64,000 bases of DNA, taken from positions 1,702,501 through 1,766,500 of the forward strand of contig NZ_CP107942.1 in assembly GCF_036053395.1 (NCBI RefSeq), written 5' to 3'. The notes beneath the pieces are model-generated. The model worked only from the letters and a program-made list of their open reading frames with translations. It did no database searches and had not been told where the DNA came from. The first letter of the stretch is position 1, and each line of letters begins with the position of its first letter. Shown here one piece after another: positions 17,549-26,300 of this stretch. The DNA comes from Actinoplanes sp. NBC_00393 (GTDB taxonomy: Bacteria > Actinomycetota > Actinomycetes > Mycobacteriales > Micromonosporaceae). The position numbers and the translations under genes were made by a program.

Positions 17549-19965
17549 GAGCCGTACTGAAGACCGCCTGGACGGCTGCGCGCCGGCGCCGGCTGCAGAG
17601 CCTCGTCGTCTTCGCGGTCGTGCTGCTCTCCAGCGCGACCGCCGTACTCGCTCTCGGTCTGATCGTCGGGTCCAGCGCGCCGTTCGACCGTGCGTTCCGC
17701 AGCCAGAACGGCGCGCACGTCACCGCCGCGTTCGACGCCACCAAGGTGAGCGCCGCCGACCTGGCCGCCACCGCGTCCCGGTCCGGTGTCGCCGCGGCCG
17801 CCGGACCGTACGAGACGGTCGAGGGCCAGCTCAGCGGAGGCCGGCAGAAGCGGCCGCCGGGCACGATCGCCGGACGGGCCGACGCGGACTCCACGGTGGA
17901 CCGACTGGAGATCTCCGACGGCTCGTGGCTCAGCGGCACCGGGCAGATCGTGCTCTCCCCGGAGATCGCCGGGCCGGGCGGGCACGGCTGGAAGGTCGGC
18001 GACCAGGTCACCGTGAACGACGGGCCCACGCTGACGGTCGCCGGGATCGCCTCCTCGGCCACCGACAGCGCCATCGCCTGGGTTTCGCCGCAGCAGACCG
18101 ACGTGCTGCACTCCCGGGCCGCGGCGAGCGGCCGGCAGATGCTCTACCGGTTCGCCGACGCCGGCAGCGAGACCGCGGTCGCCTCCGCATTGGATACCGC
18201 GACTGCCGGCCTGCCCGCGGATTCGCTCACCGGGTCCGTCTCCTATCTGGCCGTGAAGCTGGAGCTGGAGGGCCGGATCAAGGTGATGGTGCCGTTCGTG
18301 GTGGCATTCGCCGTGCTCGGCCTGGTCATGTCGGTGCTCATCGTGGTGAACGTGGTCTCCGGGGCGGTGGTCGCCGGGTTCCGCACGATCGGCGTGCAGA
18401 AGGCGCTCGGGCTGACGCCCGGGCAGGTGGTGGGCGCGTACGCCGGGCAGATCCTGCTGGTCGGCATCCCGGCGGCGCTGCTCGGCGTGGTGGTCGGGCG
18501 TCTTGTCGCGCTTCCGCTGCTCAATCAGACCGAGCAGGCGTACGCGACGAACGCGAAACCGTCGGTGCCGATCTGGATCGATCTCACCGTGGTGGCGTGC
18601 GCGGTGGTCCTGCTGGTGCTCGCCGCGGCCGGGCCGGCGATCCGGGCCGGCCGGTTCTCCGCAGCTCAGGCGATCGCGGTCGGGCGTGCCCCGCGCAGCG
18701 GCCGAGGGTTCCGGATCCGGCGCGCGCTCGCCCGTACCGGTCTGCCCCGGCCGGTCAGCTTCGGCATCGGGACACCGCTCGCCCGGCCGGCCCGGGCCGC
18801 GGTGACTGTCGTCGCTGTGCTGCTCGGCGTGAGCACGGTGGTGTTCGCGGTCGGGCTGTCGTCGTCGCTGACCCGGGTCGCCGAGGCCGGAAACCGGACC
18901 GAGGCGGTGCCGGTGCTGGTCAACCTGGGCGGGATGAGCGGGCCGCCGGAGCCGGGCGCGCAGCCGGAACCGGGCGCGCAGCCGGAGCCGGGCGCGCAGG
19001 CACCACCGGGCGCGCAGCCGGCGCCGGGCGGTGGGAACGCTCCGGCCGATCCGGCACAGGTCCGGTCCGTCATCGAGGCGCAGAGCGGCACCGCCCACGT
19101 CACCGCGATCACCGAGGTGGACGCCAACCTCGCCGGGTCGGCCGATCCTGTCGAGGTGCGCGGGTACGACGGGGATTCCTCGTGGACCGGGTATCCGCTG
19201 ATCTCCGGGCGCTGGTACCAGACGGCGGGCGAGGCGGTCGCCGGTGGCCGGCTCCTGCGGCATACCGGCGCGGAGGTGGGGGACACGATCACCATCAGCA
19301 CCGAGCTGGGCCGTCGCACCCTCACGCTTGTCGGCGAGGCGTTCAGCAACGGTTCCGACCCGGTGCTGATCACGAACGTGACCGAACTGGACGGGCTGTA
19401 CGAGGAGCTGACGCCGCGCAACTTCGAGGTGGGTCTGGACGAGGGCACCGATGCGGGCGCGTACGTCGGCAGCCTCACCAGCGCGCTCGGCGACCTCGCC
19501 GCGGGCGCCGAACTCAGCGCGGAGACCCAGGAGAACGAGCTGATCGCGGTCATGATCGGGCTGATCGCGACGTTGACGCTGCTGCTCACCGCGGTTGCCG
19601 GGCTCGGGGTTCTCAACACGGTCGTCCTGAACACGCGGGAGCGCACCCACGAGATCGGCGTGCTCAAGTCCATCGGGATGACACCGGGGCAGGTTCGCGT
19701 CATGGTGATCAGCTCGATGCTGGTGATCGGGGCGGTCGGGGGGCTGCTCGCCGTACCCCTGGGGTGGCTCCTGCATGGCTGGGCCGTGCCGGTGATGGCC
19801 GGCGCCGCGGGCGTGACGCTGCCGTCCAGCGTGCTCGCGGTCTATCCGCCGGCCCTGCTCGCGGCACTCGCCGGTGCTGGTGTGCTGCTCGCGGTGCTCA
19901 GCGCGCTGCTTCCGGCGGGATGGGCTTCGCGGGCGCGGGCGGCTACCGCCTTGCGCGCGGAGTGA
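17545..19965 (+). CDS. FtsX-like ABC transporter permease with internal PEPGAQ repeats
   Basis: An 806-residue permease with two FtsX-type membrane modules. The first is at about residues 245-360, with GVQKALGLTPGQVV; the second is at about 655-800, with GVLKSIGMTPGQVRVM. A large extracytoplasmic domain follows the first membrane helix and another lies between the modules. The second external domain starts with a short Pro/Glu/Gly/Ala repeat (EPGAQ, about four copies, residues 470-495). It is the partner of the preceding ATPase. The substrate is unknown; lipoprotein release, antimicrobial peptide resistance or efflux are all possible. Confidence 0.9.
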   Translation: MRAVLKTAWTAARRRRLQSLVVFAVVLLSSATAVLALGLIVGSSAPFDRAFRSQNGAHVTAAFDATKVSAADLAATASRSGVAAAAGPYETVEGQLSGGRQKRPPGTIAGRADADSTVDRLEISDGSWLSGTGQIVLSPEIAGPGGHGWKVGDQVTVNDGPTLTVAGIASSATDSAIAWVSPQQTDVLHSRAAASGRQMLYRFADAGSETAVASALDTATAGLPADSLTGSVSYLAVKLELEGRIKVMVPFVVAFAVLGLVMSVLIVVNVVSGAVVAGFRTIGVQKALGLTPGQVVGAYAGQILLVGIPAALLGVVVGRLVALPLLNQTEQAYATNAKPSVPIWIDLTVVACAVVLLVLAAAGPAIRAGRFSAAQAIAVGRAPRSGRGFRIRRALARTGLPRPVSFGIGTPLARPARAAVTVVAVLLGVSTVVFAVGLSSSLTRVAEAGNRTEAVPVLVNLGGMSGPPEPGAQPEPGAQPEPGAQAPPGAQPAPGGGNAPADPAQVRSVIEAQSGTAHVTAITEVDANLAGSADPVEVRGYDGDSSWTGYPLISGRWYQTAGEAVAGGRLLRHTGAEVGDTITISTELGRRTLTLVGEAFSNGSDPVLITNVTELDGLYEELTPRNFEVGLDEGTDAGAYVGSLTSALGDLAAGAELSAETQENELIAVMIGLIATLTLLLTAVAGLGVLNTVVLNTRERTHEIGVLKSIGMTPGQVRVMVISSMLVIGAVGGLLAVPLGWLLHGWAVPVMAGAAGVTLPSSVLAVYPPALLAALAGAGVLLAVLSALLPAGWASRARAATALRAE

Positions 19966-20234
19966 CCGGTCCGCTCCGGGCACGTTTGGCCGCCACCCTC
20001 CTCGCGGAGCGACCGCTGTCCCGGCGGGCCCGGCCCGCTGGGGCAGCGACGCCCGGATTGCTGCTTTTGCCAGGTCAGCGAGGGTTACTGTCGGCGAGGG
20101 CCGTGTTGTGCCGCCCGGAATGTGCAGGTCGCGGCCTGTTTCCGGCAGGTTTCCGGGGCGTGGGTACCTGGTCACGGGGGATGTGAAGCCCTTTCGATAG
20201 AGTCGGGCCTCGTCGCTGACGGGGAGGAACAGAA

Positions 20235-22064
20235 ATGAATGGCACGGGGGAGGACCCGGGAACCAACCCGGCGCCGGACCCGGCGTCCGGCGCCGCACCG
20301 GTGCCTGGCCCGGATTCGACCGCGGAACCCACCGCACCGCAGGTTCCCGATGCGGCCCCGGTGACGCCGTCCGAGCCGGCGTTCGAAGCGGACCCGACCA
20401 CGCCTTTCGCGCCGCCTTCGGCTGGTGAGGCGGAGCCGACCGCGCCTTTCGGGTCGCAGCCGGCCGCGGATGAAACCACGCCGTTCGCCCCGGGATCGTC
20501 GGCTGGCGATGGAGATGCAACCTCGCCGTTCGCGTCGCAGCCAGCGGCCGGCGATGCTGAGCCGACCGCGCCGTTCGCGTCGCCTTCGGCTGGTGAGGCG
20601 GAGCCGACCGCGCCTTTCGGGTCGCAGCAGGCCGCGGATGAGACCACGCCGTTCGCGTCGCAGCCCGGCGAAGCGGATGCGACCACGCCCTTCCAGCCGG
20701 AACCGTCGGCCGGGGATGCGGATTCGACCACCCCGTTCGCAGCGCAGGCGCCGGCTGTCGGCTCGGCGTCGGTGACGCCGGCCGGGGAGACGCCGGAGAC
20801 GACGGCGCCTGCGGCGCCGTTCTGGGAGCAGCCGCGGGTCACCGGGCTGCCGCCGACCTCGCAGTTCCCGCCCGCCAACCCGGCGACGCCGTTCTGGGAG
20901 CGTCCGCCGACGCCCGGTGCGGAGCCGACCTCGCAGTTCGCGCCTCCGGGCGGGGCTGAGCCGACCTCTCAGTACCCGCCGGCGCCCGGCGGATCGTCGG
21001 CCCCGTTCTGGGAGCGCCCGCAGACGCCCGGCACGACCCCGTTCCAGTCCGCGCCGCCTGCCTGGCCGCAGCCCGGCGCGCCCGGTCAGGCCGGATCGCC
21101 GCCGCCCTTCCCGTCGCCATACGTCTCGGCAGCGCCGGGCGGCGACGCGCCGCCGCCGTTCCCGGCGCCTTCCTCCGGCCAGCCTTACGGCCAGCCGGTG
21201 TCGGGTCAGCCCTACGGCCAGCCGGTGTCCGGCCAACCCTTCGGTCAGCCGGTGTCGGGTCAGCCCGGCCAGCCGCCGTTCGGTCCGCCGCCCGGCCCGG
21301 GCCAGCCGCAGTTCGGCGCGCCCTTCACCCCGACGCCACCGCCGCGCCGCAGCCGCAACGGTGTGCTCGCCGCGGTGGTCGTGGCGATCCTCGTGGTGAT
21401 CGCCGGTGGCGGCGGCATCGGCAGCTACTTCCTGCTCAAGGACACCGGTAACACCGCCGCCTCGCCGGACGTCAACCGGCCGACGCCGCCGCCGACCTTC
21501 GGCGAGGACCTCGACCCGAGCCCGTCCGCGGAGCCGACCGAGAACGCGCCGCTGGGCCCGGAGGCGAGCACGTACGCGGCCGAGAAGATCTACGACCTGA
21601 ACCGGGTCTGCGACGAGAACGTCTACTACCCGCAGTCGCCGAAACGGGCCGGCAAGGCCCCGCACCCGGTGGTTCTGCTGGTCGACGACGGTGACGGGGT
21701 TCGCAGCCAGGACGGCACGTACTACTTCGACGAGGGCCTGTCGAAGTCGGTGAAGAACGTCTGGGCCGCCGACAGTCCCGGCAAGGTGCAGATGGTCGCC
21801 TGTCTGGACCGGGTCAAGGCCGGCGCGAAGATCCGCACCTGCAAGTACGACGACCCGAAGCCGCTGAACGTCTCGCTGATGAAGGCGAACTGGCAGCTGC
21901 GCGTCATCGAGGTCGCGACCGGCAAGGTGCTGGTCACCAGGATCCTGTCGGGCGACGACAAGCAGTGCCCGTACGTGGTTCTCGTCGGCCCGGACAAGAA
22001 GATCTACGCCCAGGTGAGTGACCGGGCGGCCGTCTCCGCCCTGCGCAACTACGTCAAGAAGTAG
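20235..22064 (+). CDS. Repeat-rich single-pass membrane protein with acidic-Thr-Pro-Phe motifs
   Basis: A 609-residue protein of no family I recognise. Residues 1-375 are a disordered cytoplasmic region. They include about nine copies of an acidic-x-T-T/A/S-PF motif (DPTTPF, EPTAPF, DETTPF, DATSPF), then FWERP motifs and QPYGQPVSG repeats. One membrane segment (about 376-397, LAAVVVAILVVIAG) leads to an external domain of about 200 residues containing DLNRVCDENVYYPQSP and two more cysteines. The repeated threonines with nearby acids and Pro-Phe look like kinase target sites, which is speculation. A GGGGAGG ribosome site precedes the ATG. Confidence 0.8.
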   Translation: MNGTGEDPGTNPAPDPASGAAPVPGPDSTAEPTAPQVPDAAPVTPSEPAFEADPTTPFAPPSAGEAEPTAPFGSQPAADETTPFAPGSSAGDGDATSPFASQPAAGDAEPTAPFASPSAGEAEPTAPFGSQQAADETTPFASQPGEADATTPFQPEPSAGDADSTTPFAAQAPAVGSASVTPAGETPETTAPAAPFWEQPRVTGLPPTSQFPPANPATPFWERPPTPGAEPTSQFAPPGGAEPTSQYPPAPGGSSAPFWERPQTPGTTPFQSAPPAWPQPGAPGQAGSPPPFPSPYVSAAPGGDAPPPFPAPSSGQPYGQPVSGQPYGQPVSGQPFGQPVSGQPGQPPFGPPPGPGQPQFGAPFTPTPPPRRSRNGVLAAVVVAILVVIAGGGGIGSYFLLKDTGNTAASPDVNRPTPPPTFGEDLDPSPSAEPTENAPLGPEASTYAAEKIYDLNRVCDENVYYPQSPKRAGKAPHPVVLLVDDGDGVRSQDGTYYFDEGLSKSVKNVWAADSPGKVQMVACLDRVKAGAKIRTCKYDDPKPLNVSLMKANWQLRVIEVATGKVLVTRILSGDDKQCPYVVLVGPDKKIYAQVSDRAAVSALRNYVKK

Positions 22065-23184
22065 CCGGTCTGTGAGGTGTCCCCGAGCGGGACACCTCAC
22101 CGGCCGGGTCCGGTTCGTCGGAGAAGCGCACCTGGGAGACTGGGCGGAATCGGTCGTCCAGGGTGACCAGCAGGCTGATCAGCACGGCGAAGAACAGGGC
22201 TATGCCGGTGTTGAGGTCGCCGCCGAAGCGGCGCAGCAGCCAGTCGGCGGCCACGACCAGACCGGCGTTGATCAGCAACCGTACGCCGAACGCCGCGACC
22301 GTCGACTCCAGGCTTCCGGCGCGCCGCGCGACACTGAGGCTGATCAGCGCGTTGATCACGACGAAGCCGGCGATGCCGAGGAACAGCTCGAGGTGACTGG
22401 ACCGGCGTTCCGGCAGCACGTTCCCGTAGATCACGCAGAGGAAGCCGATCAGCGCCACCTTCTCGGCGGTGGCCGCGGAGAAGACCCGCCAGTGCGCGGC
22501 GATCCACTGGTCCCGCTCGGCCGCGGTGTCGATCTCGACCGGTAGCGGGTCCGCGGCGACGTGCCAGGACCAGGCGCGCTGCGGCAGCCGCGGCCACAGC
22601 CAGAACCAGCCGAAGGCGGCCGCGCCGGCGAGCACCAGCGCGATGATCGGGATCAGCCACGGGTACGCCGCCAGGGTGTCGGTGACGTCGAGCTGGGCGA
22701 CGTGGATCCACCACTCCTGCGGCAGCTTCACGAAGATCCAGATGGCGGCCGCGGTCTCCACCCACCGCCGCATACTCACCCGCGCCGGGTCCCAGCCGAG
22801 GCGGACGATCTCGTAGGCGATGAAGAAGTATTCGAAGGTGTTCGGGAAGATCAGCAGCAGTGGACGCCACTCGGTGAGCTCGAACAGCACCACCCCGGCG
22901 AGCCGGTAGAAGAACAGGAACCGCAGCACCCGCATGGCGGGCAGACTGGTCCAGTTCCGCAGGGCCGACAGGTACGCGACGGACAGGTAGAACATGTCCA
23001 TCGCCTTGTCGTAGCCCTGGTAGCCGGGTGGGTCGTACCCGAATGCCTGAAAGATCGTCTGGTCCACGCCGTCGAGCACCAGGGCCGCCACGATCGCGGG
23101 CAGCGGATACCGCGGGATGAACAGTGGCACCGCGAACCTGGCGCCCACCACCACGACGAACAGCAGCGTCGCCTGCGCACTCAT
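22054..23184 (-). CDS. Polytopic membrane protein of unknown function
   Basis: A protein of about 376 residues with around eight hydrophobic segments (TLLFVVVVGARFAVPLF, LPAIVAALVLDGVDQ, IPIIALVLAGAAAFGWFWLW, VALIGFLCVIYGNVL, FLGIAGFVVINALISL). I do not recognise the family. Aromatic-rich loops (FQAFGYDPPGYQGYD, PQEWWIHVAQLD) are notable. I chose the ATG at 23184 (MSAQATLL); an upstream in-frame ATG at 23277 would add 31 residues and overlap the CebR-like box. The 3' end overlaps the convergent membrane protein gene by 11 bases. Confidence 0.75.
   Translation of the reverse strand: MSAQATLLFVVVVGARFAVPLFIPRYPLPAIVAALVLDGVDQTIFQAFGYDPPGYQGYDKAMDMFYLSVAYLSALRNWTSLPAMRVLRFLFFYRLAGVVLFELTEWRPLLLIFPNTFEYFFIAYEIVRLGWDPARVSMRRWVETAAAIWIFVKLPQEWWIHVAQLDVTDTLAAYPWLIPIIALVLAGAAAFGWFWLWPRLPQRAWSWHVAADPLPVEIDTAAERDQWIAAHWRVFSAATAEKVALIGFLCVIYGNVLPERRSSHLELFLGIAGFVVINALISLSVARRAGSLESTVAAFGVRLLINAGLVVAADWLLRRFGGDLNTGIALFFAVLISLLVTLDDRFRPVSQVRFSDEPDPAGEVSRSGTPHRPATS
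22072..22100. terminator. Hairpin terminator shared by convergent genes
   Basis: A perfect 12-bp inverted repeat (GTGAGGTGTCCC and its complement) with a 5-base loop begins eight bases after the plus-strand stop at 22064. It lies within the last codons of the minus-strand gene. There is no T-run, as is common in actinobacteria. It could stop transcription from the plus strand, and for the minus strand it lies just before the stop codon. Confidence 0.7.
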
Positions 23185-23249
23185 AGCCACGGATCGTTGC
23201 AGAACCGGGCCGCGCTGTGATCCCCCGCCGGGGGTGATCCCGCGCGCGA

Positions 23250-23263
23250 TGGGAACGCTCCCA
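23250..23263. promoter_or_regulatory. CebR/CelR-like operator variant upstream of the Rhs toxin gene
   Basis: The 14-mer TGGGAACGCTCCCA differs at one position from the perfect palindrome TGGGAGCGCTCCCA, the known operator of the LacI-family cellobiose repressor CebR/CelR. A perfect copy of that palindrome is present at 58565 before the cellulase gene. The variant lies in the intergenic region between the divergent membrane protein (start 23184) and the Rhs toxin gene (start 23363) and could control either. Confidence 0.5.
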
Positions 23264-23362
23264 GTGGTAGATGTCAATCCCCCCTAAAGGGGATGCGTAG
23301 ATGGACTTCGATGCGACATCGTCCTTCGCGGACTTCAAACGCCCAAACACGGGGGAGTGTCG

Positions 23363-26300
23363 GTGCGCGTGTCGAGTCGATTCAGGCTGCTCTGCCATGT
23401 CCTGGTTGTGGTTCTGCTGTCGGCGTTCCTCGCCGTTCAGCCGTGGTCGCCGGCCGCGGCCGCTCCGGTGGCCACGCCAGGCGCCGGACCGGTGAACAGC
23501 CCACTGCCATCCACTGCCACGCCGAACCATGGCCTTCCGGACGGGCAAGCTCTGCCACCCGTACCCCCGGCTGTGCAGGCTGACGGCAAGCCCAGCGTGC
23601 CCTCGGCCGCCGAGAAGGCGCAGCGCAAGAGCGAAGCGCGCGCCGCAGCGCAGAAGGTCTCCGCGCAGGTGGCCGCGCTGCCCGGCCGGCCGATCGCCCG
23701 CCCGGGCTTCCTGCTCGGCGACACCTCGCTGGTCGTCTACTGGGACGCCGAGGTCAACGAGGGCGACCCGAACTCGTGGGGCCGCTGGTTCGCCACGGTC
23801 ACCGACGCCGAATCCGGCGCCGAGCAGCGCTCCGCCGAGCTGGCGCAGAAGGATCTGAGCCGCTGCTACAGCCCGGCGCTGCTGTGCCGCAGCTTCGGCG
23901 CGGCGGACGGCTGGGTGCTCGACCCGGCGCGGACCTACACGGTCACGGTCACCGAGATCGCTGCCGACGGCACCGAGCTGACCAGCGCCGCGAGCGCTCC
24001 CGCCAAGCCGCGCAAGATCGACGACGTGCCGGCGGTGCCGGCCGGGCAGGCCGCCGGCTGCGGCTGCGCCACCGTGCTCGGCTCGACCGTGGTCGCCCAG
24101 GCGCTGCGCGGCGCCACCGTCAACACTGCGACCGGCGCCTACCTGCGCGTCGAGCGCGACTTCGCGCTGCCGTCCTACGGCATCCCGTTCAACCACTCGC
24201 GCTACTACTCGTCCGGCAACACCGCGACCGGCATGTTCGGCGCCGGCTGGAGCTCCTCCTACGACATCCGGGTGATCGCGGCCGACAACGGCGCGGCCCG
24301 GGTCCGGGCCGAGGACGGCTCCGAGGCGGTCTACACCACCAACGAGGATGGTTCCTACCAGCCGCCCGCGGGCGTACGGGCCCGGCTCACCAAGATCGAC
24401 GGAGGCTGGCAACTCGTCCCGCCGGACCGGCGCGTGCTGCGCTTCAACGCCGACGGTCAGCTGCAGTCGATCAAGAACGCCCGCGGCCACGGCGTCACCC
24501 TCGGCTACAACACCGCCGGCGTGCTCAGCACCGTCACCGACGCCAGCGGCCGGGTCGCCCGCTTCGAGTCCCGCGCCGACCTTCGGCTGATCACCAAGAT
24601 CACGCTGCCGGACGGCCGGTCCACCCAGTTCGACTACCAGGACGGGCGCCTGCTCAAGGTGCAGGACCCGCGCAACTACGTGACCAGCTACGGCTACGAC
24701 GCCGCCGGCCGGCTCGCCGAGATCACCGACGCCCGCGGCGCGAAGCTGATCCGCAACACCTATGACGCCGCCGGACGGGTCGCCGAGCAGCTGGACCCGG
24801 AGGGCGGCAAGACCAGCTTCGCCTGGAACGCCGCCGAGCAGATCGCCACGACCACCGACCCGGACGGCGTGGTGGTGACCGACGGTTACAAGAACAACGT
24901 CCTGCTCTACAGCCGCAACGGCGGCAACGACGTGGTCAACCACCGCTACACCGGGCGGCTCAACAAGAGCCTGGTGGTCGACCCGAAGGGCAACCAGGAG
25001 GAGACCCGCTTCGACGAAAGCGGCAACCCGGTCGCCCGGACCGCGCCGGAGCCGTTCGCCTTCACCGAGACCAGCACGTTCGACAGCCGCACCAACCTGA
25101 CCTCGTTCAAGGACGGCCGCGGCAACGACTGGAAGTACGAGTACAACGAGTTCAACGAGATGGTCGCCCAGCGCGACCCCAAGCAGGACAGCGGATATCG
25201 GTACGCCTACGACGACAAGGGCCAGTTGACCAGCCGCACCGACCCGCGCGGCAAGGTCACCCGGTACGAGTACGACGCCCACGGCAACCGGACCGCGGAG
25301 ATCGCCCCGACCGGCCGGCGCACCGAGATGACCTACGACGGCACCGGGCGGCTCACCTCGCTGGTCGACCCGCGCGGCACGGTGTCCGGCGGCAACAAGG
25401 ACGCCTACCGCACCCGGTACGTCTACAACCAGCAGAACCAGATCACCGAGATCTGGGAGCCGGGCAAGAGCCAGCCGACCCGGACGACGTACGACGAGCT
25501 CGGCAATGTCGTGGTCACCACCGACCCGCTGAGCAACTCGACCCGCCTGACCTACGACAAGGCCAGCCGGCTCGTCGAGGTGAAGGACCCGGTCGGCAAC
25601 GTCACCGCGGCCAAGTACACCGCGGGCGGCCGGCGGACCTCGGTCACCGACGGCGAGAACCTCACCACCAGCTGGACCTATGACCGCAACGGCCGGGTCG
25701 CCACCGAGACCTCGCCGCGCGGCAACGCCGACCCGGCGCAGAAGGACCTGTTCACCGCGATCTTCCACTACGACTTCAACGGCAACCTGATCCGCGCCGA
25801 CCGCCCGTACGGCAGCGGCGGCCAGCGCGTCGAGGTGGACACCGCCTTCGACGCCCTGGACCGGCCCACCCAGCAGCAGGACCAGTTCAAACAGGGCACC
25901 ACGGTCGCCTACGACAACAACGGCAACGTCGTCGAGATGACCAACGAGCGCGGCGAGAAGCTGACCAACAGCTACGACGAGGCCAACCGCCGCACCGGCA
26001 GCGAGGGCCCCGGCGCGGGCGCCGCCGGCATCGAGTACGACAACGCCGGCAACCCGGTCAAGCAGACCAGCCCGACCGGTGGGGTCGTCACCACCAGCTA
26101 CGACGACGACGGGCGGGTCGTCGCGGTCACCGAGCCGCGCGGCAACGTCTCCGGCGCCGACCCGGGCGACTACACCACCCGCTACGGCTACGACCTGGCC
26201 GGCAACCCCGCTACGGTGACCGATCCGCTGGGCAACGTCACCCGCGCCGGATACGACCCGCTCAACCGGCCCGTTACGCAGACCGACGCCGCCGGCAACG

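Noticed and set aside
16783..20520. Long minus-strand open frame across the ABC transporter genes
   Set aside because: It overlaps two well-supported genes on the other strand and encodes Arg/Pro/His-rich sequence without motifs.
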